Shown here piece by piece: positions 1 to 11,012 of a stretch of DNA of 34,199 bases. Both the position numbers and the translations under genes were made by a program. The notes under the pieces are model-generated. The model was not told where the DNA came from. It searched no databases and saw nothing but the letters and a program-made list of their open reading frames with translations. Source of the stretch: Zancudomyces culisetae (Eukaryota; Kickxellomycota; Harpellomycetes; Harpellales; Legeriomycetaceae); the NCBI GenBank assembly GCA_001969505.1, contig LSSK01000241.1, positions 1 to 34,199 of the forward strand. The letters are read 5' to 3'. Every line of letters starts with the position of its first letter. Position 1 is the first letter of the stretch.

Positions 1-2768
1 AAGATGTGCGAAACAATTCCAAGCCTCACCATCTGATGATCTTTTAAAATTATCAATCAACTGCATCTTTGTTACTCTGTTTAGAATTCACATGGCTCGC
101 TTTGTTCATCTCATTTCCTTTGCAAAAATAAAATAATATTTATAATAAAAGCCAGAAGGTCATTGCACCTCCTTGTTCTGAATAGAAAAAATGAAAACTA
201 TCGTGTTGAGTTTGAATGCAAGTTTTGCCTTCTTGATGATCATGAAATTGTGATTAATTTCATGATGCTTGGATCTGTCGCAGGGTTGTTCTACCGTGTG
301 TTTTTTTTTTCTTATCTGAAACCAACATACACACACCCAACGAACAAGTGGTTCACACAACAGCAAGATAAGAAAAACAGTTATCATAGTGACTGCTACC
401 AGCCCCAACCACACTACATTGTGACTGTTTGAAGGCTTTTGTAGTTTTGCGAACCTTTTTTCTATGCCAGTAAAGTTTGCGAATATTGCGGATATAATTG
501 GTGATAATGCTTTCAAACAGAATCGCGCAACATTTTATTATCAGAAATTTGATAATAGGAATGGGAAATATTACTTTTCATCACGTCTATTTTTGAATAC
601 CTAACCAACGATCACATTTGAAAAAGATACGCAGCAAATGTGTATTTTATTGTTTTGTCTTTAGATAGAATAATATTTTTGTGAATTCAAGTTACTCTAG
701 CTTACTGCATTGTGCCACTTTTCCACTTTTCTCGCATTTGTGTAGATATTTAAATTTCTTTTGGTAAGTCCAGATGCAAACTATACCTATTATTATTGTT
801 GGGTAAACTGTAACTGAAAAAAATTAAAGATGCAGATTTCTCTTTGGATACCCCTATCTTGCTTTTAATACAAACTAAAACAATCTAGGCTGTCCTGTCT
901 ATCACGAGTACTGCGGATATCAATATCCAAGTTAGGTAAATTGAATGCCACTCTTTTGTTACAATTGTTCACAAGATGCCATGATAACAAACATGCCAAA
1001 GTAATATGTACTAATTATCAATTAAGAATGAACTGCTTCACAATTTACAGAAAACAACAACCAAGAGGATCGCACCTCTCAAACGCTAAAAATGAGCACA
1101 AATTCATATTGCCATTCACAAATGCCACAATCAATTTACAAGTTACTTAGCATCATTACCACTATGGAGCATTTTTAATTCAAGGTCCAGCTCGATTACT
1201 TTGATGAAAAATAAGGTTTGGCGATTCTTCCAAAAAAACAAAGTAGCATCATTTTTATTTTTTCAGCAGAGTTTATTTGTTGCAGCTGATACCTTTTCTC
1301 AATAATTCCATTTTTGCTCAAAATCCATCACCTCCCCCCTTCCCTGAATGACTTCATCAAATAAATCTAAAATAAAATAACGTAATGAAATAAAAGGAAA
1401 AAATGCATAAAAAATCCATCCCGAAGCTCCCTCTCGTAATAAATACTTGTAAATGCCCAATGATCGACTAGTCATTTGTGTTAGCTTTCATTTGCGTCAT
1501 TTTGTCTATGCCAAACCGAACCATCTTTGCTTGAAAATTGAAATCGCCAAATATATAAATACCTACAAAGACGACGACTTCAAATATCAACATGAACTGC
1601 TTGACTGCCTTTTTTCTCTAATGCTATTAATTCAAACCAACACTCAAAAAACACCTGTTGAAATAAATAATACAGATACACCGGACCTGAACTTCGATTA
1701 TAGAACACACCATCCTGTTCTGCACCACGAGCGGATAATAATCTGACCCGTTGCGACAACACCCCCAAGTTAGGTATAAAAAAATATGAGAAGTGTCTTT
1801 TGTGAGCGTGACTATCCAGAACTCATTTTCGAAGATGAAGTCGAATAAGGAGATGGAGGGGATATATGGCACATCCGAGGACCTTCGATATTTCTGAAAC
1901 ATCCTCGACCGAATAAAGGTGTTTATTTGGCTACCTTGCTTTTTTATGCCGAAGAAAAAGTCTGTGGGCCATAACAGGTATCAAATTCCTATTTTATAGG
2001 AATACAGCGTTAGTCATTATCCACACATTCGGCCGCAAAGTTGCACAATGGGTTATCCTATGGAGTGGATGGGTAAGTGGTGATGCCGACTCACTACCCC
2101 AAACACTTCTGGGAATATTATCTTGCCTCAAGTACCAGAAACAAAAATTGGAAATATACTAGTACTCAAGCAAAAAATCAGCATTGAGCAGAAAACTCAT
2201 GATGGTATTTGTTTTAGCGATAATCAACATAAGTGTGATTTCTTGCCTTTTTTTTTTTTGTTATTTCTGTTTATTTTCTGTTCTGTTTTTTTTTCATGTA
2301 TTTTTTTTGATATTTGTATATTATTGGTCAGGTGGAAATATAGAAAAAAAAGGTTAGCTGATTTAGAACGATTTTGCCAAGAACATCAAACCATCTTGAA
2401 TAAAAAATTGATTTCAAAAAATTCGTCGTTCCGTCCATCTCTGTAAATTTTGTATCTTTTCCCTAGACTTTGTTTGTAATCTATTATGCGGCTATGGTTT
2501 CAAACAAACAATGCTGAAAAAAACTAAAACAGGCAATCTGAGATTATTTTCTTTTCATATATTTTTTGTTAGTATCTCTATGCCTTTTGCTAAACAGCAC
2601 TAACTTTGAAATACAGATTAATGTTAATACAGTACCATTGTGACACCTTGCAATCTTCAAACAGTAGATTTGCCTAGAAACGAAAACATATTCACGTTTT
2701 GCCACAATGCAGCATAGCATACATTACTGGCCACTCAACCATCGACGTAAACCAAGTTTTTTTTGTGA
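1..2768. other. Intergenic or undetermined AT-rich region
   Basis: No gene is supported firmly in this 2.8 kb. The sequence is AT-rich with T and A homopolymers. Weak coding-like pieces exist: a minus-strand open frame at 160-516 with a hydrophobic stretch but no early ATG, a plus-strand frame at 1453-1746 without recognisable motifs, and a possible exon series at about 1945-2446 described separately. An imperfect hairpin-like sequence lies around 2070-2100. None has a recognisable family signature. Confidence 0.5.
1945..2446 (+). other. Possible small multi-exon gene (tentative)
   Basis: Several exon-like signals occur in order. An ATG at about 1947 opens a short basic peptide (MPKKKSVGHN) followed by a GT. 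A strong GTAAGT donor lies near 2071. A long T-rich tract at about 2240-2330 ends in a TTGGTCAG acceptor. After it comes a basic, coiled-coil-like open frame (begins WKYRKKRLADLERF) that stops at 2446. The open frame running through the T-rich tract reads as a membrane segment, but that may just be an intron pyrimidine tract translated. I do not recognise the product, and the exon phases do not join in one unambiguous way. Confidence 0.2.
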
Positions 2769-4850
2769 CTATTCACACGTTTTGGCCCTTTTCTTTTTTA
2801 TGTTTTCAACAAACTTTATAGAATCAGTGTCGTTTTCTTCACTAATCCTTTTTAGAGCAAGTTTCTTGTGCGAGTCCTCGCTAGCCCCATTTTTTACCAA
2901 AAATCGAAAAATTTTACCGTTCCAAACACTATTTTCGCACAGATCCTGAATACCATTATTCTGGGTTTTTTTGATTTTTACGCCCTTTGAAACCAAAAAC
3001 CTAGCCAACTCATAATCCCCTTCCTTACAGGCATACTTCAAAGCCCAGTTGTTACAAGAAGATGGATCGATTCCCAAATTTATCAGAAACATTATCATTT
3101 TGCTTTTGTTTTTGCAACAACTCTCAGACATTCCAAGTATGTTAACGGATGGGGGGATTTTCTTTACTTGGATTTTGTAGTTAAAAATATGGGACAACAC
3201 TTTATAACTGCCTCTCCATATAAAATATCTTATTAAATTATAGTTCTTGGCGGCGGGGTTTACACCGAGATCGAGCAGATACAAAAGCATTCTTGTATTT
3301 GTATGATTAAAAAATACTGAAGTATCGAGTCCGTTTTCTTCGAGCAGCTTAATATTGATTTTGGGTACGCATTCAGGCTTTATTTTTGGTAGGCACCTGG
3401 ATTTGGGTCTTCCTAGAAAATAGCTACTATCTATATTATTTCTCGTCAAATAATCGATAAGAGCATACGCATTCCTTGATACAGCTGAAACCAAAAGCCT
3501 ATACCCATACTTTTCTAAACTTAAACCATGATTAATGAGTGTTTGAACAATGTTGATTATTCCTGTTCTTTTACAACTGATAGATCGAGCACAGATATCG
3601 ATTGTTAAATCATTTATTTTGGTAATGTCAATGTTTTTCCGGGTTATTACTTCATTTACATGGCCCCAAGTTCCTAGTGAAATAGTGTGGAATAATAGAA
3701 ACGCAGCTTCAACCTCATGGAGATCTCGTTTGAGTATGTAGTTGAATACTTTTTTTTGTTTGAAACCTAGGCATCCTATGGTGAATAGGATGGTAAAATT
3801 TTTTAGAGGTACTGTAGAGGGCAGGATGGATGCGGATGAGGTTTGAACTGACTTCTGAATGGTGGTACCCTTTCTGAGAGTTTTTTTTTTTGGCTGTGTA
3901 GATTTGAAAATATCGATATGTAGCGTACCATTCAGAATGTTTGTCAGATAGTCTCTGAGTTTAGAATGAACACGCGTGGTATGTCTGTATTCATCTAAAT
4001 AAGCTTGCGAAATATTGATGCCACTCTCAATAGTCATGTGTATAATGTCTATATGACCTTTTAGTGCAGCAAATGATATAATAACCTCTATTAGGTATAT
4101 ATATACACTCAGGTTCATCAACTTTGATTCAAACACAAACCCACTATCCAGAGCAACAGATACCTTTTTATCTTTTAGTTTTAGCAGCAAACAGTTCAAG
4201 CTATAGATCTCACTATAATCTTTTACATGTTGGTTATTATGTATGCGCCACCTAGATATCTGATCACGCAATTGGTATTCATAGTTTCCCTGAGGTCTTT
4301 TCAGCTCTATTGTGCGCCCTTCCAATTCTATTGTTTGGTAAGCATGGTTAGTCCATCCAAAAGAGCCAATATTTACAACTTTGTCGGCAAATTTGCAGTA
4401 GTAGGCTCTTTCTTTTTGTCCATTGGTAGTGCATTCAACCACACACATTCCAATTAATCCTTCCATAACTTGTTCAAAACTGTATTTTAAACTTAGATCA
4501 AATATTGTGTTATAGTTGTTTTTTTTACTTTTTGCTATCAAGGAAATACACACGTTTTGATCTCGCAGCATATTGGTATAAAATGGCAGCCGTGAGCGCA
4601 TAATATCACAAATAACATCACTACCAGTGAATTTGTTGAGAATATAAGATGAGACATCAAAACAGGGTTTTGAGGCACAATAAAAAGCTTTTGATACCAT
4701 TTTAACGTTTTGGTTTTCTGCTAACATGTATATAGCAGATAGACAATCAATTGGAATTCGTTCAAGTATGTCATTGATTGTACCATATTGATATTGTGGG
4801 TCCATTTTGATAAAGTTGTCGAGTATTGGATATAATGTTTGTATAACCAC
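2769..4850 (-). CDS. F-box-like and ankyrin-repeat protein, intact copy
   Basis: A single open frame of 693 codons. The first ATG is at 4850; a second ATG at 4805 (MDPQYQYG) may be the real start, because it leaves a short leader before the first domain, as in the decayed relative at 29592-32962. Residues about 28-60 resemble an F-box (IPIDCLSAIYMLAENQNVKM then VSKAFYCAS). The middle is unlike known domains. The C-terminal third has degenerate ankyrin repeats, for example ALKYACKEGDYELARFLVSK near residue 610. By family analogy it could be a substrate adaptor for an SCF-type ubiquitin ligase, but that is inference and no partner gene is visible. No introns are evident. It is more AT-rich and less conserved in feel than the housekeeping genes downstream, and it looks like a member of a fast-evolving, lineage-specific family. 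Confidence 0.75.
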   Translation of the reverse strand: MVIQTLYPILDNFIKMDPQYQYGTINDILERIPIDCLSAIYMLAENQNVKMVSKAFYCASKPCFDVSSYILNKFTGSDVICDIMRSRLPFYTNMLRDQNVCISLIAKSKKNNYNTIFDLSLKYSFEQVMEGLIGMCVVECTTNGQKERAYYCKFADKVVNIGSFGWTNHAYQTIELEGRTIELKRPQGNYEYQLRDQISRWRIHNNQHVKDYSEIYSLNCLLLKLKDKKVSVALDSGFVFESKLMNLSVYIYLIEVIISFAALKGHIDIIHMTIESGINISQAYLDEYRHTTRVHSKLRDYLTNILNGTLHIDIFKSTQPKKKTLRKGTTIQKSVQTSSASILPSTVPLKNFTILFTIGCLGFKQKKVFNYILKRDLHEVEAAFLLFHTISLGTWGHVNEVITRKNIDITKINDLTIDICARSISCKRTGIINIVQTLINHGLSLEKYGYRLLVSAVSRNAYALIDYLTRNNIDSSYFLGRPKSRCLPKIKPECVPKINIKLLEENGLDTSVFFNHTNTRMLLYLLDLGVNPAAKNYNLIRYFIWRGSYKVLSHIFNYKIQVKKIPPSVNILGMSESCCKNKSKMIMFLINLGIDPSSCNNWALKYACKEGDYELARFLVSKGVKIKKTQNNGIQDLCENSVWNGKIFRFLVKNGASEDSHKKLALKRISEENDTDSIKFVENIKKKRAKTCE

Positions 4851-5599
4851 CTGTTATTATTCTGAAATGTTGTGATATTTATCAAACTCGTTTACTCGCC
4901 TATAAATATCTTTGCACCTACATGTTTATTGCACCAAAACTATTGCATTTTATCAACCATAAAGCAGCGCAGCAAAGAAACATAAAGAAAACATACCATA
5001 CAGGGTAGTATGTCTCGTTGCTTAATGTGTATAAAAAATTGCATGGATTAAGTAATAGAGCCGACAGTACCAAGTGATGCATGGATGTACTTCTCCCGCT
5101 TTACTTACTGGAAAACCCAAATGCACTAATTATAGAGATGAAGATAGAGAAACATTATTGATGAATTCCGCAGCTATCACATCTCAAACCAAAACACCAA
5201 ATTAGTAAACACACAATTTCAGAAAATAAAAAAATAAAATGTAGCGTATATAGAATTAGTAGCAGTGCTGCGGAGTTTTATTCATAAGCACACACATGTA
5301 AATTACTAAGCACTAGTTCCAGGAAAAATAAAAAAAACTAAACTGGTTACAGTTTTACCCAAAATTAGCATCAGAGTATTGCAGTTATCATTGAGAGAGG
5401 TAGAGGGCAAAAATCTTCTTCAAAAACTCAACAGTGCTAGTGTTGCAAGCCGTGAACATGTAATAGGACTATTGATTAAAGTGATATAGACATACAAAGC
5501 ATAATATCTTGAAGATACTACAAAATTATTGCAAAATAAAATAAAGTAGAACGAAACAAAACTAAACTAAACTAAATTAAGTAAAATCTAAATAAATGC
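4851..5599. other. Intergenic region
   Basis: This lies upstream of the minus-strand ankyrin gene and downstream of the CDC50 stop codon, so it should hold the promoter of the former and the 3' end of the latter. It is AT-rich. There is no convincing open frame, RNA gene or repeat. A short AACTAAACTAAATTAAG-like run sits next to the CDC50 stop. Confidence 0.6.
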
Positions 5600-6883
5600 T
5601 CAAGAAACAATGTTGTTGACAAGGCCAGACTGGATTTGCTGATTCCACGACAAGTACGAGTGATCGCCAAGTCTTCTTGGCCGGTAAAGGTGCCTAACAA
5701 TAAACAAAATACCCAGCAAAATACATATGCCAGAAAACGCAAAATAGGTAATACCAAGGTTCGGATTTCTACCGCCAAGGAAATTACTAGAGGATAAAAC
5801 AAGGAATTTTTCAGCCTTGATGGGAATGGTATCGAAATTCATTTCGATATTTATTTGATAGACACCAGTCTCCATTGTATCAACGTCGTTTCGCGAGTAG
5901 AGCTTCAGGAACGAAGGAAAGGCTGCAGGACGCATCCACACCATAAAGTTTTCGTCCTGGCTTAGGTCTGGAATGGAATTTGTGCTATTATATCCGTTGG
6001 GGTATCTGGCATCCCAGAACGGTGGTGGGAATACATCGGTGTTTTTGTAAGATGTTTTGCCATATCTATCCTTGTCATAACTCCAAGTGATCCCTGTTGA
6101 GGACATTTTATATTCTGCCGAAGAATCTTGTCCTTTGGGATTGGTCAGAATCGGACTGGAAAACGTATCGTTAAAAAGCGAGTTTGCAATCAATCCGCAG
6201 GGGTAGATTGGCTTTGTTTGATTGTTAATTGTTCTAGAGGCGAGAGGCTCACAGTCACCACCAGCAAGTTGGGAAATGGTTAATGCCTCTCCTTTGAGTT
6301 GGTCCGTGTTATAACTTTTGGCGTACATGCGGTTGTTTTGATAAAAATTGTTGAGTTTATAATACATCAGGATCGGGGGTTTCAGAGCAGTGGGGAGCTG
6401 AAACTGAATTGTACACAAATTCGTTTCGGGATTGTATTTCATTTGTGGGACAGAGGATGCCTGTGGCGATGCACCCTTAACTTTGATTTGATAGTCTTCC
6501 AATTTGAATGGACTATAGTCGATGCCGGTTGATTTGCAGTTTGTATAGTTAAATGTCATTTCAAAAACTCTAGAGGAGAAATAGTAGAGAATTCCGCCAA
6601 TTGGGCCAAAGATCATGGCGAACGCAAAAAACATTGGGATAACTGAGCGGGGCGTTAACAGCGGCTGCCATGCCCTTAATCTCTGCTGTTTAAATGCCGT
6701 GTCTATTTGGTAAGCGTGGAATTTAATTTAACGAAACATTCTCTACTTTCCTTAGTTGGAATGGTGAAACAATTCGAGTTATTTTATAGGGATGATTTGG
6801 TCGGTAGGATTCAAAATATGAAAATATTATTGCTAAAACTTACTAGCTGGCCTCCTGCTCTTTTTAGTCTTTGGTTTAGCCAT
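5600..6883 (-). CDS. CDC50/LEM3-family P4-ATPase (lipid flippase) subunit
   Basis: Two exons: 6883-6844 (40 nt) and 6702-5600 (1103 nt), with a 141-nt GTAAGT...TAG intron, giving 380 aa. The split codon A|AC restores the family signature PANTAFKQQRLRAWQPLLTP; without exon 1 the frame would start inside the first membrane segment. Family role: CDC50 proteins partner P4-ATPases, let them leave the ER, and support flipping of phospholipids to the cytosolic leaflet. Seen here: a basic cytosolic N-terminus; TM1 at about residues 36-58 (VIPMFFAFAMIFGPIGGILY); a large lumenal loop with N-glycosylation sites and cysteines, including the family motif YPCGLIANSLFNDT; the conserved RNDxDT-like stretch (SRNDVDTMETGVYQI); TM2 near residues 320-345; and the RPRRLGDHSYLSWN tail. 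Length fits the family (about 360-410 aa). Which paralogue (Cdc50, Lem3 or Crf1 type) cannot be decided. Confidence 0.96.
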
Positions 6884-7968
6884 TGTTTATTCGCTTCTCA
6901 GAGGAAAGGGGTGGGAGGGTAAAGTAAATGATTTTTCGTTTGGTAATAGCTTGTAATATAGAATCGATATTTTTCAGAGGTATTGAAAAGGTAGTGTCCC
7001 AAATAGTGATTTATCAATCGTCGCTGGTAATGTTTTTTCGTTCAGAGATTATCGAGAATAGTGTTAGGGTTGATAAATGCTGTGAAATACTAGTTTCTGT
7101 TGCTATTGCCTGTGATTCTAAAAGTCGGTAATATACAATCAAATATTATTATTTCGTTTCCAAAAAACATACAAAAGGCAGAATGATAGCTAAACTTTTC
7201 TCTCATTTTAAATTTTTTTTTGGATGTTCGCTCTCAGGATTTTGCCAGTAATTAATTTATCAATGGTAAAATATAATATAAATTGGGGCAAACAAATAAA
7301 TAAACAAGAAAAACTCCATCAATATGTGAAATGCAGTGATTTCATTGGAACAAAGCTAAAAATAAAGGATTATTTCTTGTACAGTTGAGAACAGCAAATA
7401 ATAAAAATAAATGGTTGGTCGAGAAATCATTTGTGAAAAATTCAGTTTTGGCTGCTGGTTCACATTATTTTTTTTCTATAGATGCTTTTTCTGAAGGGCT
7501 TTTAATGGTGAATGAAAAAGCGGGATGGTCACAGCTTTCTGTTTACAAAGTGAGGCATGAGCAAAGACCAGTAGGCTGTAATTGTAAAGATGACTTTGAA
7601 GAAGGTGAGCCAGCACTATAAAAAGAAACCGTACTTGGTAAATACAAGTTATTAAAGATATTTCCAGAAATGGTCGAAAAGCATTGTAGTGGCTCAGGTC
7701 ATATACTCACTTGAAAACGTGTTTACTTTACAAATAGTTTGGCTGAAATGTTTAGCTTGATTATCATAAAATGGAAGACATGTGTGGCTAGTTGGTTGGT
7801 TACTTAGTAAGGCGTTTGTTGATATCGTGATCAGCGGAGTATATATATCCTTTTTATAAACGATTTACACCTGTTCCAATGGTGCTATTTTACCATGGGG
7901 TTTATGATGAGTGAATTAGAAAGCAATTATTATTTTCCCTAGTATTGGAAAAAATGTAGTATAAAATA

Positions 7969-8189
7969 AAATTTGATGAAAACGACCATGATGCAGTTCA
8001 GTATATTCTACAAGAAATATGTATGATCCATACAAGCTCATTGATATGCTTAGACTCGAGCCAATTATGAAGAGTTCAAATTAGACTGGTGTACAACGAA
8101 TAGCCTTGTTTGCCGAAATGAGAGATGCAGAAATCCGTTTCCACCTAGTTTTGTGGTGTATATCTCAAATGGACAGGTTGGTCTTTTAA
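7969..8189 (+). pseudogene. Coding-like relic with frame change and stop (tentative)
   Basis: A segment beginning near 7969 reads with protein-like composition (FDENDHDAVQYILQEI). A frame change at about 8019 then allows continuation (MYDPYKLIDMLRLEPIMK) to an in-frame TAG at 8082-8084. The same frame stays open to TAA at 8187-8189 (TGVQRIALFAEMRDAEI...). The pattern resembles a decayed gene fragment. I do not recognise the family, and chance cannot be excluded in so short a stretch. Confidence 0.25.
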
Positions 8190-8267
8190 TGTTGGCATTT
8201 TCTCGAGTTTTTATTATTTATTATATATTTTTTGATCTTGTCCAAAATAGGCGTGGCAGGAATAGCA

Positions 8268-8408
8268 AGGTGCAAGTGTCGCCAATGATGCAGAAAATAG
8301 GTGCAAGTCGGTGATTTACGAATTCTGCAAGAATAATTGGGCAAGAGAAAAAAATAGGTCTGAAATACTGTGGGGAGGGAGTGAGAGGAGAGGAGAGTAG
8401 GTGCAAGT
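8268..8408 (+). repeat. Three direct copies of AGGTGCAAGT
   Basis: The ten-base word AGGTGCAAGT occurs at 8268-8277, 8299-8308 and 8399-8408, starting 525 to 665 nt upstream of the LSM14 start codon. Two of the copies are preceded by T. Function is unknown; a transcription-factor site is one possibility. Confidence 0.6.
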
Positions 8409-8932
8409 TTAGAATGAATGGAAAAAAAATTTTTCAAGCTTTTTGTGGAATGTAAAGAATGCTTGCAGAACCAAAAATAAAATAAAATAAAATGATAAAA
8501 GCGGACAAAAAATAGCAAATATTCATAGTGTGTGGACGGGGACAGGGACAAAAGTAAAGAGGGAAAAAACGACAAATAAAATGAAGGGGCGCGTTGGGAT
8601 TTATGAAAGAGAAAGCCATTAAAAAAAATTTGCAAATGAGCACACAACTCACTTTGACTTTGGGAAAAAAAAAGAAAAGTCGGTGTTTTGTATTAGTCAA
8701 TTGCTTGCGTACCAAAATATTACTGAGCCTGCTCCATTTTTTTTTGTTGATATTTTTGTTTTGAATTTATAAAGTAAAAGTAGATACAGAATAAGGACCA
8801 CAGGGTTTCTACAGAATCCAATTTATTTTATAGATTATAGAACAAAATACCTTTAGATTGTACACTTTTCTTTAGGCTCCAAAATCTAAAACAAGAGATA
8901 AGGGTAGAACACACAAAAGAAGACCAAGTCAA

Positions 8933-10212
8933 ATGAGTGGGGGATCGCAATTTGGTAATCGAATAAGCCTAATCTCAAAGAGCGGATTTCGGTATGTTGG
9001 GATTCTCAAGGATGTGAATGAGGCGGAACAATCCATCTCGCTTGTACAAGGTAAGATGAGCATAGATTGTTAAATATGGGTGTAGCAAGCAAAAGGTACG
9101 GGAGGTGGGTGTTAGCAGACAAAAACCAAAATATTGTGAAAAATGATGAAATAGTAAAATCGATGGGAACCGAGGGGCGTAAAGGGAATCCCAAAGAAGA
9201 AGTCAAGCCGTACGACCAGGTGTATGAGTTTGTAAAGTTTAAGGCGACTGATGTGATTAGTGTGCAGTTTGAAAACGATATTCCACCGCCACATTTACCA
9301 ACACTTCCAGAAGATCCAGCAATATTGGGGGTAAGTATGAAATAACGGAGATGGGAGTATAGAGTAGAAAGTAGAGTGTAAGGCGTAGGAGGTAGGGAGG
9401 TGAAGAGAGCTGAATAAGAAAAATGAATACTAAAAAGTGAACTAAAACAATAATAGTCAGAGACAGAAAAGATCCAAGGAAAGACAGAAAGTGTACCAAA
9501 GAAAGAAGCAGTAGCTGAGGACAGCAACGAGAAAGAAGAGGAAAAGGAAGACGATAAAAAGGAGCAAGAAGAGAAAAAGGAAGAGGAGAAGGAGGAGAAA
9601 AAAGAAGGAGAGGCAGAGACAAAAGAGGAGACAGAGGGAGAGCAACACAAAAGGCCAGAGGGGAGAGAGTACCAACGGGCAGAAGGAGGCAGAGGGAGAG
9701 GAAGAGGTAGGGGAAGAGGCAGGGGAGACTTCCGCGGAAGAGGCAGAGGAGGATACCACGGCAGCAGAGTTGCAGTTCCGAGATCGGATTTCGACTTTGA
9801 GAGCAGCAATTCGAAATTCGACAAGGGCGAGTTGTTGAAAGAGCTTTCAAAGCTAACGGTTGAAGATGAAGAAGTCGAAGTCAAAGAAAGCGAGGACTTG
9901 AAGGACTTGTTGAAGAAGCCGGAGGAGTATTATGATAGGAAAAAGTCGTTTTTCGATGACATTTCGTGCGAAACAAAGGAGCGGTCGCATACTCAAACGC
10001 AGCCACCTCATCCTCGCCGCGAGCGAATTAATGAAGAACGTCGCCAAAATTACGAAACTTTTGGCCAGTCTTCAGTTCGTTTTGATTCATCTCGCTATCC
10101 TCGCGGAAGATATCACAGAGGCTCTGGACCTCGAGGTCAGGATTCTAGCTCTGGTGGGTACAAGACTCGCGGCAAGCCACGTCCTTCTTATGCCAGTGCT
10201 TTGTCATCCTGA
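8933..10212 (+). CDS. LSM14/SCD6 family mRNP protein (translation repressor, decapping partner)
   Basis: Three exons: 8933-9050, 9155-9330 and 9457-10212, with introns of 104 and 126 nt, giving 349 aa, close to yeast Scd6. The first junction splits a valine codon (G|TA) and rebuilds the Lsm core (ISLVQ-VKSMGTEGRKGNP). Domains in order: divergent LSm14 domain at about residues 6-80 (GNRISLISKSGFRYVGILKD); a Lys/Glu-rich linker; an RG-rich patch near 165-190; an FDF motif from about 209 (SDFDFESSNSKFDKGELLKE); an FFD box at about 257-269 (YYDRKKSFFDDISC); a TFG box near 296 (NYETFGQ); and a C-terminal RG-rich tail ending YASALSS. Family role: cytoplasmic P-body protein binding eIF4G, Dcp1/Dcp2 and Dhh1/DDX6 to repress translation and promote decapping. 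Every diagnostic motif is present. Oddity: the coding strand of exon 3 is almost pure purine at 9457-9720, then shifts to C/T-rich codons near 9985. Confidence 0.96.
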
Positions 10213-11012
10213 GCTTTGCATCTTTTTTTCTTTATTTATCATGTTTTTTATTATCATTATTTTTAAGCCTAATTAAAGTACACTTGAAGTTTGAGAATGC
10301 GCCATTATATTTATACTTTTAATATTGTATGTACAGATTCAAGAATGTATATTTCGTTGTGTATTCTAATTCTGATCATATTTGCACAGTAAGTAGGAGT
10401 TTGTAACTGTGGTTAGTGTATAGTTATTTTCTTATTCTGATGCTTGAAACAGGTGCAAATAGTACAGCATGTACAGAGATACTGAGTGTACAAACCAAAA
10501 TGAGCATTTTAGATGAGGCGAATGAGTCTGTCCAGTTGATCCAACTGGTTATGTGTACACTGGAATGTAACAAATAAAAATATTTTTTTTCAACTGTTTA
10601 GGGTTGAGGGATATGCGGAATTGTCAAAAAAACACCTGATGTTAGTTTATTAACTCAAGAATACAAAATCGCAATCAAAAAAGTAGTAAAAAAAATTTAA
10701 AAACGCTGAATAAAAATAGAGATGGGATAATAAAAATAGAGGTAAATAATCAAAAAGTTAATGTTACAACAACAATAAGATTAATAAAAAAAATAAAAAG
10801 AAAAACCCAAACTTGTAGTTGGTATATTATTATCTACAAAGGAATGATAATAAAAATAGCTGGTTTTAAATTTCCTTGTAAATCGTGACCAAAATATAAA
10901 ATATATTTACAAAATAATAGAACAATAATATTAGAACGTAAATAAACAATAAATAAATAAATACATACATAAAAACGTACGTGTACAAGTGAATAAAGGA
11001 AGAGAAGAGAAA
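10213..11012. other. Intergenic region (LSM14 3' end to NAA35 promoter)
   Basis: Eight hundred bases between two plus-strand genes. AT-rich, without a supported gene. It includes an A8T3 junction at 10688-10698 and AATAAA-rich sequence from 10700 to 10980. One AGGTGCAAA near 10452 resembles the repeated word upstream of LSM14. Confidence 0.6.

Larger units (their letters stand above)
6884..8932. other. Long divergent intergenic region (CDC50 / LSM14)
   Basis: About 2 kb between the divergent starts of the CDC50 (-) and LSM14 (+) genes, so it carries both promoters. I see no confident gene. It contains a broken coding-like stretch (about 7969-8189), three copies of AGGTGCAAGT (8268, 8299, 8399), a purine-rich run around 8370-8400, and A8Tn junctions at 8422-8434 and 8621-8631. 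An open frame at 7385-7621 begins with TTG and has no recognisable motif. Confidence 0.55.

Noticed and set aside
6600-6634. ATG at 6634 as the CDC50 start
   Set aside because: It would begin inside the first membrane segment and lose the conserved TAFKQQRLRAWQP signature, which is present upstream and joined to exon 1.
8283-8365. Possible C/D-box snoRNA
   Set aside because: A TGATG-like C box and a CTGA D box are present about 70 nt apart, but the C box is imperfect, there is no terminal stem, and no guide region can be justified.
8186-8647. 153-codon minus-strand frame in the CDC50-LSM14 spacer
   Set aside because: Composition (Phe, Leu, Ser, His) follows the purine-rich plus strand; no motifs and no supporting signals.
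9006-9884. 292-codon minus-strand open frame
   Set aside because: It lies opposite LSM14 exons and an intron. Its Ser/Leu/Pro/Phe composition is the complement of the purine-rich coding strand; no motif is present.
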